From assembly GCA_937136055.1 (NCBI GenBank), contig CAKZOD010000004.1:62001-126000 (forward strand): 64,000 bases of DNA, in the 5' to 3' direction. Source of the stretch: an uncultured Oceanospirillaceae bacterium (GTDB lineage Bacteria; Pseudomonadota; Gammaproteobacteria; Pseudomonadales; Balneatricaceae). The notes under the pieces were generated by a model. It saw nothing but the letters and a program-made list of their open reading frames with translations. It did not search any database and was not told where the DNA came from. Made by a program: the position numbers and the translations under genes. Below, one piece after another: positions 17,591 through 26,741 of the stretch (position 1 is the first letter of the stretch; every line of letters starts with the position of its first letter).

Positions 17591-18520
17591 TTAAAGTTGC
17601 CCTTTATGTAAAAGTGCAGCACCGCGCACGCCACTTGAATCTCCTAATTCGGGTGCAAGTATTGCAGGCACTGGCACTCCATCAAAGAGATGTTGAGCGA
17701 CAAGCGCAGGAAGCTTGTCATAAAGTGCTTTTACATTGCTCATCCCGCCACCAAGCACAATGGCATCTAAATCATAGCTTAAATGCATAGTCGCTAAGCT
17801 TGCTGCCAGCATATCCAAGTAGATAGCGAAAGCGTGTAAAGCCGTATCATCTTGTTTCTCTACTAAACTCATAATTTGCTGTCCAGTGACCTTTGCAAGT
17901 GCTTGGCTAGTTTTTTTCTGGTAAAGGTATTTATAAATATTTTGTAAACCACTGCCTGATACATATTGCTCAGCACATCCTGCTAATCCACAAGCACAAG
18001 GCCACAGAGGTAGCTTATGTTTATCAATTAAAAATGCACTCGCGGTTATGTGCCCCCACTCTCCAGCAAAACCTCTCACACCAGAATGAAGTTGGCCCTC
18101 GCTTACTTGCCCGCCACCGGCACCCGTACCTATGATAGCTCCGAACACATTTTTATAAGATTTAGCGCTGCCTAATACTGCCTCTGACAGAGCAAAACAC
18201 TTACAATCATTGGCAACTAATACCTTACGATCAAGTAACTGAGATAAATCACCATCTAGTGCTTTGCCAATCACACAGGGAATATTCACGCTGACAAAAG
18301 TATGATCTTGATAATTTTGAATACCAGGAAAACCGATACCGACCGAGCCCTTACAAGATAACGATTTATCAAACTCGATCACCATTTGCGAAATGGTATC
18401 TAAAAATAAAGGGTAGTCATCTAAAGGGGTGCTTTTTCGCACTTGCTCAATAAGGTTAAAGTTTTGATCAAATGCAGCTAACTCAATTTTCGTGCCGCCG
18501 ATATCCAAGCCGTAAAACAT
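17591..18520 (-). CDS. ROK-family N-acetylhexosamine kinase
   Basis: 309 residues. The N-terminal phosphate loop is YGLDIGGTKIELAAFD, and the ATP/sugar region includes VGIGFPGIQN and GTGAGGGQV. The ROK zinc motif is visible as EWGHITA with the cluster CACGLAGCAEQYVSG. ROK kinases of this kind phosphorylate GlcNAc, GalNAc or glucose at C6. In the company of AgaR, AgaS, AgaZ and a deacetylase, GalNAc or GlcNAc kinase (AgaK/NagK) is likely. AgaR-like boxes lie upstream. Confidence 0.88.
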   Translation of the reverse strand: MFYGLDIGGTKIELAAFDQNFNLIEQVRKSTPLDDYPLFLDTISQMVIEFDKSLSCKGSVGIGFPGIQNYQDHTFVSVNIPCVIGKALDGDLSQLLDRKVLVANDCKCFALSEAVLGSAKSYKNVFGAIIGTGAGGGQVSEGQLHSGVRGFAGEWGHITASAFLIDKHKLPLWPCACGLAGCAEQYVSGSGLQNIYKYLYQKKTSQALAKVTGQQIMSLVEKQDDTALHAFAIYLDMLAASLATMHLSYDLDAIVLGGGMSNVKALYDKLPALVAQHLFDGVPVPAILAPELGDSSGVRGAALLHKGQL

Positions 18521-18573
18521 GTTTTTCCTGATTCCTGTTTATTTATTATTCTTTTATATAAGAACACTAAAAG

Positions 18574-18611
18574 TGAAAATAGAACGAAAGAAGCTGTTTG
18601 AAATGAAAGTT
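18574..18611 (-). promoter_or_regulatory. Candidate AgaR operator upstream of the ROK kinase
   Basis: On the minus strand CTTTCATTTC and CTTTCGTTC are separated by 9 bp, with a further TTTTC. This repeats the TTTC-rich direct-repeat pattern known for AgaR sites. The 8-mer CTTTCGTT and an AACTTTC-TTTC block recur in the 20772-20843 intergenic region. Confidence 0.5.
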
Positions 18612-18669
18612 ATTACTTGAAAAAAACTATAAAAGGTAGATTTAGAAGATAAATAAACATTTACGTTTA

Positions 18670-19464
18670 TCAATCAACGATCACTAACTCAATACCACGA
18701 TCTAATATCCCCAGACGGTAATCTTCGGGAATATTTCCATCCGTGATAATGGTATCTATTTTATTCAGATTCAAAATCTTATATAAACTTAACTTTCTAA
18801 ACTTGCTGGAGTCTGTGATCACTATCACCTTTTCAGCGACATCAGCCATAATCGTGTTAACACGCGCTTCATCTTGGTTATAGGTAGAGATACCTTTTTC
18901 TAAATGAAAACCATCAACCCCTAGAAACAATTTATCAAAGTGGAATTCTTTTAAATTCTTTTCAGCCTGCGCCCCACAAAACGACTGACTTTTGCGATGC
19001 AAATGCCCCCCCGTTACCATCGCTGTAACACCTTCGTTCGCCGCCAGTTCATTCAATACCGGTAAGCTATTTGTCATCACATGCAAGGGAGATATATCTC
19101 CTAATTGCTCAGCGATACATTTAGTCGTTGTTCCCGAATCTAAAATAATTGACTCGCCCGGTTGGATTAACTCAGCCGCTGCTTTACCTAATCGCTTTTT
19201 GATTTGGCTGTTTATTGATAAGCGATCATCCGCTGTAAACTTTTGTGCTTCAGGTTTACTCAGCATCGCACCACCGTAGTGGCGGACCAGCTTACCTTTT
19301 TCTTCTAACAATCTAAGATCTGCGCGCACCGTTACCGTTGAAACAGCAAAGCGATGTGAAACATTTTCTACGGTTATAGATCCATGCTTCGCCAAATGCG
19401 CTAAGATAAACTCTCTGCGTTCACGGGTATTTCTTGGGCTTTTCTTAGATTGTTTCACTTTCAA
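18670..19464 (-). CDS. agaR: DeoR-family repressor, AgaR-like
   Basis: 264 residues. N-terminal DeoR HTH (RREFILAHLAKHGSITVENV, then FAVSTVTVRADLRLLEEKGK) and a C-terminal phosphosugar-sensing domain with VMTNSLPVLNELA, KLFLGVDGFHLEKG and VIVITDSSKFRKLSLYKI. Length and motifs match AgaR, the repressor of N-acetylgalactosamine genes. It lies between the kinase and the ABC ATPase on the same strand. It likely controls all three local transcription units through the CTTTC repeats. Confidence 0.87.
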   Translation of the reverse strand: MKVKQSKKSPRNTRERREFILAHLAKHGSITVENVSHRFAVSTVTVRADLRLLEEKGKLVRHYGGAMLSKPEAQKFTADDRLSINSQIKKRLGKAAAELIQPGESIILDSGTTTKCIAEQLGDISPLHVMTNSLPVLNELAANEGVTAMVTGGHLHRKSQSFCGAQAEKNLKEFHFDKLFLGVDGFHLEKGISTYNQDEARVNTIMADVAEKVIVITDSSKFRKLSLYKILNLNKIDTIITDGNIPEDYRLGILDRGIELVIVD

Positions 19465-19605
19465 AAATCACTTTTATTTGAACATCAAAACTAATACAAA
19501 ATGCAACACACTGATTATATTAGCATTTTAAACTTAGCCTTAAGTATCTAGGGTTAATTCCTCACACCAGAGTGCGCCTGCCTTTGCAACAGTGCGCGCA
19601 GTATA

Positions 19606-20688
19606 TCAACTACTCAATTTTAGACCACTATTGCTATCAAAAACATGAACAGAGCTGAGTTTGACGCCTAACTTAATTTGCTCACCAGGTTGATAATTCA
19701 AGCGCTTTTCAGTTTTAGCAATTATCGGCTGTCCACATAAAACCCCATGCAAATATGACTCCGCCCCCATCGCTTCGATGAATGTAACTTGTGCATCAAG
19801 GATACAGCTGCTGCCTTTATTGTCGATATCAAAAAACTCCGGTCGAATCCCTAAAATTACTTCATCGCCAATCTTAGCTTCTCGCATATCCACTTCAATC
19901 ACACTAGTGTTACCAGAGCCTTCATCGTAAATTTCAACCCCGGTACTGCATACGCTACCTTTGATAAACGAAATAGCAGGCGCGCCTAAAAAGCCAGCTA
20001 CAAATATGTTTACCGGATTATCATAAAGCTCTAAAGGGGTTCCTATTTGCTCTATCACTCCATCATTCATCACTACAATACGATCTGCTAAAGTCATTGC
20101 CTCAACTTGATCATGGGTAACGTATACAGTTGTCGTCTTGAGCTTTAAGTGTAGTGCTTTCATCTCAGCACGCATTTGAATACGCAGTTTGGCATCTAAA
20201 TTTGATAACGGCTCATCAAACAAGAAAAGCTTAGGCTCACGTACTAAGGCGCGCCCCATTGCAACTCTTTGGCATTGCCCGCCAGAGAGCTGCTTTGGGG
20301 TGCGCTCAAGCAATGGCGTTAAGTTCAATATTGATGCGGCCCAATTAATCATTTTATCAATATGCTCTTGAGAGCATTTACGAATTTTCAAACCGAAAGC
20401 AATATTTTCGTAAACCGTAAGGTGTGGATAAAGCGCATAACTTTGAAACACCATCGAGAAGTCACGTTGCTGAGATGGCAGATCATTAATCTCTTTTCCA
20501 TCTAACTGCAAGCTACCGGCGCTAATATCTTCCAGACCTGCCAGCATGCGTAGTAGCGTTGACTTACCACAACCTGAGGGGCCAATTAAAACTAAGAACT
20601 CACCATTGTTGATGGTTAGATCAATTGAGTGAAGCACTTCTACTTTGTCATAACGTTTAACGAGCTGCTTTAGTTGCAAAACCGACAT
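19606..20688 (-). CDS. Sugar ABC transporter ATPase (UgpC/MalK type)
   Basis: 360 residues from the chosen ATG. A longer open frame runs back to 20811, but GAAAGG sits properly before the ATG at 20688 and the family homology begins there (MSVLQLKQLVKRYDKVEVLH). Seen are Walker A GPSGCGKST, signature LSGGQCQRVAMGRAL, Walker B LFLFDEPLSNLDAKLR, D- and H-loops, and a C-terminal OB-like regulatory domain from ~240. It energises the permeases encoded divergently from 22359. AgaR-like boxes sit in the divergent promoter region. Confidence 0.92.
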   Translation of the reverse strand: MSVLQLKQLVKRYDKVEVLHSIDLTINNGEFLVLIGPSGCGKSTLLRMLAGLEDISAGSLQLDGKEINDLPSQQRDFSMVFQSYALYPHLTVYENIAFGLKIRKCSQEHIDKMINWAASILNLTPLLERTPKQLSGGQCQRVAMGRALVREPKLFLFDEPLSNLDAKLRIQMRAEMKALHLKLKTTTVYVTHDQVEAMTLADRIVVMNDGVIEQIGTPLELYDNPVNIFVAGFLGAPAISFIKGSVCSTGVEIYDEGSGNTSVIEVDMREAKIGDEVILGIRPEFFDIDNKGSSCILDAQVTFIEAMGAESYLHGVLCGQPIIAKTEKRLNYQPGEQIKLGVKLSSVHVFDSNSGLKLSS

Positions 20689-20771
20689 ACAAAACCTTTC
20701 GATTACAGTTAAAATGAAAGAAAAAGGTAACACATTAATAAAAACAGTCAATATATTTTTAACATAACTTG

Positions 20772-20843
20772 CGAAATAGAAAGTTATATGGTTATATTCA
20801 ACCTGAAACATCCTGAAGCCTTAACAAAAAAACAAAACGAAAG
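20772..20843. promoter_or_regulatory. Candidate AgaR boxes in the divergent sugar-ABC promoter region
   Basis: GAAATAGAAAGTT (20772-20784) and AACGAAAG (20836-20843) on the plus strand repeat, in another order, the two blocks found before the ROK kinase. Further CTTTCG and GAAAG units lie at 20696 and 20713. Repeats are seen; AgaR binding is inferred. Confidence 0.45.
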
Positions 20844-20858
20844 ATTATAGGTGTAACA

Positions 20859-22097
20859 ATGAAATATTTATCTACTTCTTTAAAATCGCTAGCCACCGGC
20901 GTATCGCTGGCTGTATTAGGTTCTACCCTTTCACTTTCTGCACAAGCCGCTGAAGAGGTACGCTTCACTGTTGCGTATTACAGCGCTAAAACAGGCCCCT
21001 ACTACGAGGCACTGGCAGAAAAATTCGAAAAGAAAAACCCAGAGATAGACATCAAAATTGAAGTTGTTAACTGGGATGTTTTAAACCAAAAGTTAACCAC
21101 AGACATAAGCTCAAATGTTAATGCTGACATGGCAATCATCGGTACACGTTGGTTGGTTGATTATGTTGAGCAAGATGTTGCTGAGCCACTAGACGGGTTA
21201 ATTAGCGCGGACCTTAAGAATCGCTTTGTCCCTGCTTTCTTAAACCCTGGCACACTCAACGGCAAAGTATACGGCTTGCCTGTTGCAGCCTCCGCAAGAG
21301 CGATGTACTACAACAAAGACTTACTGGATAAAGCCGGTGCAAGCGTTCCAAACACATGGGATGAGCTAGCTGATAGTGCCGCTAAAGTCTCTAAAATCGA
21401 TAAAACATACGGCTTTGGCTTACAAGGTAAAGAAGTTGAAACAGATGTCTATTTCTATTACGGCATGTGGAGCGAAGGTGGATCACTGCTCAATAAAGAC
21501 GGCAGTTCAAGCCTTGCAAGTGATGCATCTGTTAAACACGCTAAACGCATACAAGATATGATAAAAAATGGTTCTACCCAACCAGGTGTAACCTCTTACA
21601 ACCGTGAAGATGTGCAAAACCTTTTCAAGCAAGGTCGCGTAGGCATGATGATTACGGCACCTTTCTTAGTTAACCAAATTAAAGATGAAGCACCTGAACT
21701 GAAGTACGGTATTGCACCTATTCCAGGTGGTGTTAGCAGCGCAACTTACGGCGTAACAGATTCTATCGTGCTATTTAAAAATTCTAAGCACAAAGAAGCT
21801 GCGGTTAAGTTCTTAGATTTTATGTTCACAACTGAGCAGCGTGCGGCTTTCTCATCAGGTGAAGGTTTCCTACCGGTATTGAATTCAGTCTCTGCTCTTC
21901 CTGAGTTTGCCGATAATGAATCTGTTAAAACATTCGTAAACCTGCTACCTCAAGCACGTTTTGCGCCAACGATTGCAGGCTGGTCTGAAGTTGCTGATAT
22001 TACTAGCAACGCAGTACAAGCAATTTATGGTGGTGCTGATGCTAAGCAATCTTTCGATAAAGCGCAAAAGCGTATCAATCGTGTGCTAGGTAAATAA
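20859..22097 (+). CDS. Sugar ABC transporter substrate-binding protein
   Basis: 412 residues. Signal peptide ~1-31 (LGSTLSLSAQAAEEV). The family 1 binding-protein pattern is clear: FTVAYYSAKTGPYYEALAEKFEKKNP, then VYGLPVAASARAMYYNKDLL and a PIPGGVSSATYGV late segment. The locus suggests an N-acetylhexosamine or its oligosaccharide as ligand. A double-hairpin gap of about 260 bp separates it from the permeases, which would allow more binding protein than permease to be made. Confidence 0.92.
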   Translation: MKYLSTSLKSLATGVSLAVLGSTLSLSAQAAEEVRFTVAYYSAKTGPYYEALAEKFEKKNPEIDIKIEVVNWDVLNQKLTTDISSNVNADMAIIGTRWLVDYVEQDVAEPLDGLISADLKNRFVPAFLNPGTLNGKVYGLPVAASARAMYYNKDLLDKAGASVPNTWDELADSAAKVSKIDKTYGFGLQGKEVETDVYFYYGMWSEGGSLLNKDGSSSLASDASVKHAKRIQDMIKNGSTQPGVTSYNREDVQNLFKQGRVGMMITAPFLVNQIKDEAPELKYGIAPIPGGVSSATYGVTDSIVLFKNSKHKEAAVKFLDFMFTTEQRAAFSSGEGFLPVLNSVSALPEFADNESVKTFVNLLPQARFAPTIAGWSEVADITSNAVQAIYGGADAKQSFDKAQKRINRVLGK

Positions 22098-22138
22098 CAA
22101 ACTCACTGCAGCGATGCCGCTTATGTGGCGCTTTAATA

Positions 22139-22242
22139 ATCCTAAAATCAGCAGTTGAACGTTCGATGTAACAGTAATCAATTGAACTTATTTAATCAGT
22201 TAGTCGGCCCCTAAAAAGGAATCCAACTGCTGATTTTAGGAT
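22139..22242 (+). repeat. Perfect 19-bp inverted repeat (long hairpin) between binding protein and permease
   Basis: ATCCTAAAATCAGCAGTTG at 22139-22157 is exactly inverted at 22224-22242 with a 66-nt loop. In the transcript this would be a very stable stem 42 bp after the binding-protein stop, suited to protect its 3' end. It could also be a small inserted element. Confidence 0.85.
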
Positions 22243-22245
22243 GAT

Positions 22246-22308
22246 GCGGGGCTAGGATCAATCAGATTCGACAGACTCTTAGAGCCTCGCCCCGCCTTTC
22301 TGTTTTTT
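22246..22308 (+). terminator. Terminator-like hairpin inside the sugar ABC operon
   Basis: GCGGGGCTAGG pairs with CCTCGCCCCGC (10 of 11), followed by CTTTCTGTTTTTT. It ends 50 bp before the permease start and would act as a partial terminator that lowers permease expression. The loop of 28 nt is long. Confidence 0.6.
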
Positions 22309-22358
22309 GATCATTTGTTCAATCAAACGTAATTTTGTTTTTATCACAAGGTAGTTAC

Positions 22359-23222
22359 ATGTCTAAAAAGCTTCCTCTCTACTTAATACTACCTAGCTTA
22401 TTGCTCGCGTTATTTGTCATCTCATACCCCTTGTATGAACTGATAAATCTCTCTTTAAGTGATGTAAACCGCTTTGGTAAAATTCGTGGTTTCATTGGTA
22501 TCGAAAACTTCACTTATATTTTCGAAGACCCACTGTTTATTGATGCAGCCCTTCGTACAGTTTTATGGACAGTAGCAGTTGTCGGTGGCACGATTTTATT
22601 CTCGGTACCTATTGCTGTCATTTTAAATACCGATTTTCATGGTCGCGGCATTGCCCGAACTATTTTGATGCTGCCATGGGCTATCTCCTTGCCAATGACT
22701 GCCATTGTTTGGCGCTGGAGCTTAAATGGTGAGTTTGGCATGCTCAATGCCACGCTTATGAATTTAGGTTTTATCGAAACCCCTATTGTGTGGCTAGCAG
22801 AATCAGCACTGGCTTTCCCTGTACAAATTGGCTTGGGAATTCTGGTCTCTATTCCTTTCACTATTACGATATTTCTAGGTGGTCTTTCTTCTATCCCTCA
22901 AGACCTTTACGAAGCAGCTAAAATGGACGGCGCCAATATCTGGCAGCAATTCAAACGTATTACATACCCTTTATTACGGCCATTTATAAACATGGCGATA
23001 GTGCTGAACGTTATCTATGTTTTTAACTCTTTCCCTATTATTTGGGTGCTCACACAAGGGGGCCCGAATAACGAAACTGATATTTTAGTGACCTACTTAT
23101 ACAAACAAGCCTTTAATTTTGGCCATATCGGTGAGGCCTCTGCAGTTTCCCTTGTTATGTTTGGCGTACTGCTCGTTTTCACCATTTTTTACGCCCGTAT
23201 GGTTATGAAAAATGAGAAATAA
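22359..23222 (+). CDS. Sugar ABC transporter permease (MalF/UgpA type)
   Basis: 287 residues from ATG 22359, which follows CAAGGT; an upstream TTG at 22335 is less likely. Six membrane helices, opening [20 protein letters not shown], with the loop [22 protein letters not shown] and the family segment [17 protein letters not shown]. It pairs with the permease 47 bp downstream. Confidence 0.92.
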   Translation: MSKKLPLYLILPSLLLALFVISYPLYELINLSLSDVNRFGKIRGFIGIENFTYIFEDPLFIDAALRTVLWTVAVVGGTILFSVPIAVILNTDFHGRGIARTILMLPWAISLPMTAIVWRWSLNGEFGMLNATLMNLGFIETPIVWLAESALAFPVQIGLGILVSIPFTITIFLGGLSSIPQDLYEAAKMDGANIWQQFKRITYPLLRPFINMAIVLNVIYVFNSFPIIWVLTQGGPNNETDILVTYLYKQAFNFGHIGEASAVSLVMFGVLLVFTIFYARMVMKNEK

Positions 23223-23269
23223 TAAATGAAAAAAATCAGCACAGCGAAAGATTCAATAGGTATCAAAAG

Positions 23270-24106
23270 ATGGCATTAACAAAAAAAACCAAACGCAGCT
23301 TGTGGTGCTGGCTCGCACTGTCACCCATTATTTGCGTCATTATTTTCCCTTTCGCCGTGATGTTTTTCACTGCTGTGAAACCTCGTGATGAAGTATTCAC
23401 GTTCCCACCGACGTGGTTACCTAGTCGTTTTGAGTGGCAAAACTATATTGATATGTGGCATGCAACAAAATTTGGTGATGCGCTTTTCAACAGCCTATAT
23501 GTAAGTTTTAGTGCAACCATCATCACTTTAATTGTTGCCATACCTGCAGCTTACGCCCTTGCTCGCTACCACTTTGCAGCAAAGAGTAGCTACCGCTTAT
23601 TTTTGTTAGTCACTCAAATGTTATCACCGATTGTATTAGTGGTCGGCCTATTTCGCTTAGTGGTTTGGTTAGGCCTTATTGACTCCGTTAACTCTCTGGT
23701 GCTGATTTACGCAGGTTTTAACATTGCCTTCGCTATTTGGATGCTACAAAACTACTTCCAAACGATCCCCAAGGATTTAGAAGAATCTTCTTGGATGGAG
23801 GGCGCTAGCTTTTTACAAGGCTTGATTAAAGTGTTCTTACCGATGGCGATTCCCGCCATTGCAGTGACCTCCATGTTTACCTTTATTAACAGCTGGAACG
23901 AGTTTGTACTCGCACTGACCGTATTGCGCACCGAGGAAAACTACACACTACCAATCCAAGTCTACTCTCTAGTGGGAGGCCGCTATACCGTTGAGTGGCA
24001 TCATGTAATGGCAGCAGCATTGGTTGCATCCTTACCGGCAGCTATTTTATTTAGCTGGCTGCAGAAAAAGCTAGTAACTGGCCTCTCTTCAGGGGCCGTG
24101 AAATAA
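23270..24106 (+). CDS. Sugar ABC transporter permease (MalG/UgpE type)
   Basis: 278 residues and six membrane helices. The loop is ESSWMEGASFLQGLIKVFLP, and FNIAFAIWMLQNYF and SWNEFVLALTVL are characteristic of MalG-type subunits. The Glu-Gly positions of the loop are kept although the usual AAxxDG reads SSWMEG. It precedes agaZ by 150 bp. Confidence 0.92.
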   Translation: MALTKKTKRSLWCWLALSPIICVIIFPFAVMFFTAVKPRDEVFTFPPTWLPSRFEWQNYIDMWHATKFGDALFNSLYVSFSATIITLIVAIPAAYALARYHFAAKSSYRLFLLVTQMLSPIVLVVGLFRLVVWLGLIDSVNSLVLIYAGFNIAFAIWMLQNYFQTIPKDLEESSWMEGASFLQGLIKVFLPMAIPAIAVTSMFTFINSWNEFVLALTVLRTEENYTLPIQVYSLVGGRYTVEWHHVMAAALVASLPAAILFSWLQKKLVTGLSSGAVK

Positions 24107-24256
24107 CGTTTTTACACTATCAACACTTGTGGCATCACGCACTTAAGTGTCAGCCATGAAACTAAATACTCGGCACTTTGTTAATAGCATCCACAATGAG
24201 GTTGCTGGGTACTTAACAATCAGTTCATCAATAATTGTTGGATATAAGGAATCAAC

Positions 24257-25567
24257 ATGAGTCCGCTACTCTCGCTCATTAAAACGCACAAAGCAGGCAA
24301 AGCATCTGGCGTGTACGCTGTATGCTCTGCTAATCCACTGGTTTTAAAAGCCGCTTTACTTCAAGCAAAGCAAAACCAATCGATTCTTCTCGTTGAAGCC
24401 ACTTCTAATCAAGTGAATCAGTTTGGTGGCTATACCGGTATGCAACCATCTGACTTTAAAAGTTTCTTAGAAGATATTGCCAATAGCGTTGAGTTCCCTT
24501 TAGACAAGCTTATTTTAGGCGGCGATCATTTAGGGCCTAATTGCTGGCAAGATGATTGTGCACAAGTTGCAATGCATAAATCAGAGCAATTAATTAGTGC
24601 TTATGTCAGTGCAGGGTTTGAGAAAATCCACCTCGACTGTTCAATGGCCTGTGCTGACGATACCCTTCCTCTTGATGATGCCATTATTGCAGAACGTGCG
24701 GCTAGATTATGCCAAATCGCAGAGCAAACCTATCGAAAACGTCCCAAGGAAAATGTAGATCAACGGGCACCGCTTTATGTGATAGGTACAGAAGTCCCTG
24801 TACCCGGTGGTGCACAGGAAGACCTTGAACCTAAGTTAGAAGTCACAAAAACAGAAGATGCGAGCAATACTTTAATGCTGCATTTAGAAGCATTTGAACG
24901 ACGTGGTCTAACAGATGCCTGGCAGCGAGTTATCGCCTTAGTCGTTCAACCCGGGGTCGAGTTCGACCATCAATCCATTATCGAGTATCAGCCACAAGCG
25001 GCGCAGCTTTTGAGTAAAAGTTTGGATAATAACCCAAATTTAGTTTTTGAAGCACACTCAACCGATTACCAGCCTGCTGCTGCCTTTGAGGCGCTGGTCA
25101 GAGATCACTTCGCAATTTTAAAAGTGGGACCAGCACTCACCTTTGCACTGCGAGAAGTATTGTTTGCACTAGCGGATATTGAAAACCAACTTATCCCCTT
25201 CTCGCAGCAGTCGCAGTTAAAACAAACCATTGAGCAGGTGATGTTAGCAGAACCTAAATACTGGCAATCGTATTATCAAGGCAGCGAAAGTGAACAGCAC
25301 TTAGCCCGTCAGTTTAGTTTCAGTGATCGCTGTCGTTATTACTGGCCCCACCCTGATATTAGCGGTGCTGTTGATCATTTACTGGCGAATTTATCAGTGC
25401 AATCTATACCTGTCACACTTTTATCCCAATACCTACCTTTACAGTACCAAGCCATTATTAGCGGTCAGCTGATCAATCAGCCATTAGCCATTATTTATTT
25501 TCACATTCAACAAGTCACCGCTCCTTATGCGCGTGCCTGCCAAATGGATAACCACCATGAGCAATAA
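24257..25567 (+). CDS. agaZ: AgaZ/KbaZ/GatZ family, tagatose-bisphosphate aldolase accessory subunit or tagatose-6-P kinase
   Basis: 436 residues, full length. Family signatures are GVYAVCSANPLVLKAAL, FGGYTGMQPSDFK, LGGDHLGPNCWQ, the segment IGTEVPVPGGAQE, and VFEAHSTDYQP. GatZ/KbaZ proteins were described as stabilising subunits of class II tagatose-1,6-bisphosphate aldolase; AgaZ has also been proposed to act as a tagatose-6-phosphate kinase. The catalytic aldolase partner (AgaY/KbaY) is not in the window, which makes this gene's role here open. Its 3' end overlaps agaS by 11 bp. Confidence 0.9.
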   Translation: MSPLLSLIKTHKAGKASGVYAVCSANPLVLKAALLQAKQNQSILLVEATSNQVNQFGGYTGMQPSDFKSFLEDIANSVEFPLDKLILGGDHLGPNCWQDDCAQVAMHKSEQLISAYVSAGFEKIHLDCSMACADDTLPLDDAIIAERAARLCQIAEQTYRKRPKENVDQRAPLYVIGTEVPVPGGAQEDLEPKLEVTKTEDASNTLMLHLEAFERRGLTDAWQRVIALVVQPGVEFDHQSIIEYQPQAAQLLSKSLDNNPNLVFEAHSTDYQPAAAFEALVRDHFAILKVGPALTFALREVLFALADIENQLIPFSQQSQLKQTIEQVMLAEPKYWQSYYQGSESEQHLARQFSFSDRCRYYWPHPDISGAVDHLLANLSVQSIPVTLLSQYLPLQYQAIISGQLINQPLAIIYFHIQQVTAPYARACQMDNHHEQ

Positions 25568-26741
25568 CACAGAGCAATTCCTGCACCGTAATATCAGTGA
25601 TTTAGAGCAGTTAAAAGCACAACACACTGCTCGTGAAATAACTCAGCAACTTGCATTATGGGAACAGCTTGGTGAGTTTCTAGCACCGACAAAATCTGCA
25701 TTAAAGCGCTTTTTAGCACCGCTGTTTGAACTGCCTAAATTACAAGTATTACTTACTGGCGCCGGCACATCAGCTTTCATTGGCGAGGCAATCGCCAGCC
25801 ATTTAAAATCTCAGTCTAAGTTAAATATCACGGCCTTGGCCAGTACAGATTTAGTCAGTAACCCTGAGCTTTATTTAAGTGAAAATATTCCAACGCTGCT
25901 CGTTTCATTTGCACGTTCAGGCAACAGTCCAGAAAGTGTTGCCTCTGTAGATATCGTCGATCGGTGGATTAATCAAAGCTATCATCTTTTCATTACTTGC
26001 AATGCTCAAGGAGAACTTGCTTGCAGCGCAAAAGAAAACCCTACCCGTTTTTGTTTGCAAATGCCCGAACCAACAAATGATCAAAGTTTTGCTATGACAT
26101 CGAGCTATTCATGCATGTATTTATCTGCACTTGATTGCTTTGATACGCCATCAGATTCACTAAAACAGCAACAGCGCCAGTTACTGGCTAATAGCGCTAA
26201 GCAGAATATCGACCACTTTGTTAAAGTCAGTAGCGACATTGTACAAAATCCGCCTGAGCGTATTGTGTTTCTCGGTAGTGGCACATTACAAGGCAACGCA
26301 CATGAAGCAGCCCTAAAATGCATGGAGCTCAGTGCAGGTAAACTAATTGCCAGCCACGATTCATCGCTCGGGTTTCGTCACGGCCCGAAGTTCATTGTGA
26401 ATGAAAAAACACTTGTGGTTGTTTTTCGCTCCAACGATAGCTATACCCAAAAGTACGATGACGATATTGTAAAAGAGCTCTGCGCTGATAATGTCGCCCG
26501 TGTATTAGTGATAAATGCATCTTCCAATCAAAATACCACATTGCAGTTACACACTCATTCAGCTGCGCTCTTGGATGTTTACCAAGGATTATTAGGGGTG
26601 ATGTTTGCGCAAGTTCTGGCATTTTCACTCAGCTTAGAAAAAGGATTAAGTCCTGATAATCCCTGCCCTAGCGGAGAAGTTAATCGAGTGGTACAGGGGG
26701 TTATCATCCACGCCGATGAAAAGGCGAACAACAATGGCTGA
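25557..26741 (+). CDS. agaS: AgaS-type SIS-domain sugar isomerase/deaminase
   Basis: 394 residues from the ATG at 25557, inside the end of agaZ; an upstream start at 25527 is in frame but deeper in agaZ. Two SIS domains: TGAGTSAFIGEAIASHL and SFARSGNSPESVAS in the first, FLGSGTLQGNAHEAALKCME in the second. AgaS deaminates and isomerises galactosamine-6-phosphate to tagatose-6-phosphate. It overlaps the next gene by 8 bp, so translation is probably coupled. Confidence 0.92.
   Translation: MSNNTEQFLHRNISDLEQLKAQHTAREITQQLALWEQLGEFLAPTKSALKRFLAPLFELPKLQVLLTGAGTSAFIGEAIASHLKSQSKLNITALASTDLVSNPELYLSENIPTLLVSFARSGNSPESVASVDIVDRWINQSYHLFITCNAQGELACSAKENPTRFCLQMPEPTNDQSFAMTSSYSCMYLSALDCFDTPSDSLKQQQRQLLANSAKQNIDHFVKVSSDIVQNPPERIVFLGSGTLQGNAHEAALKCMELSAGKLIASHDSSLGFRHGPKFIVNEKTLVVVFRSNDSYTQKYDDDIVKELCADNVARVLVINASSNQNTTLQLHTHSAALLDVYQGLLGVMFAQVLAFSLSLEKGLSPDNPCPSGEVNRVVQGVIIHADEKANNNG

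Noticed and set aside
20689..20811. N-terminal extension of the sugar ABC ATPase
   Set aside because: The extra 41 residues are not part of the family, lack a ribosome site and cover the divergent promoter with its AgaR-like boxes.
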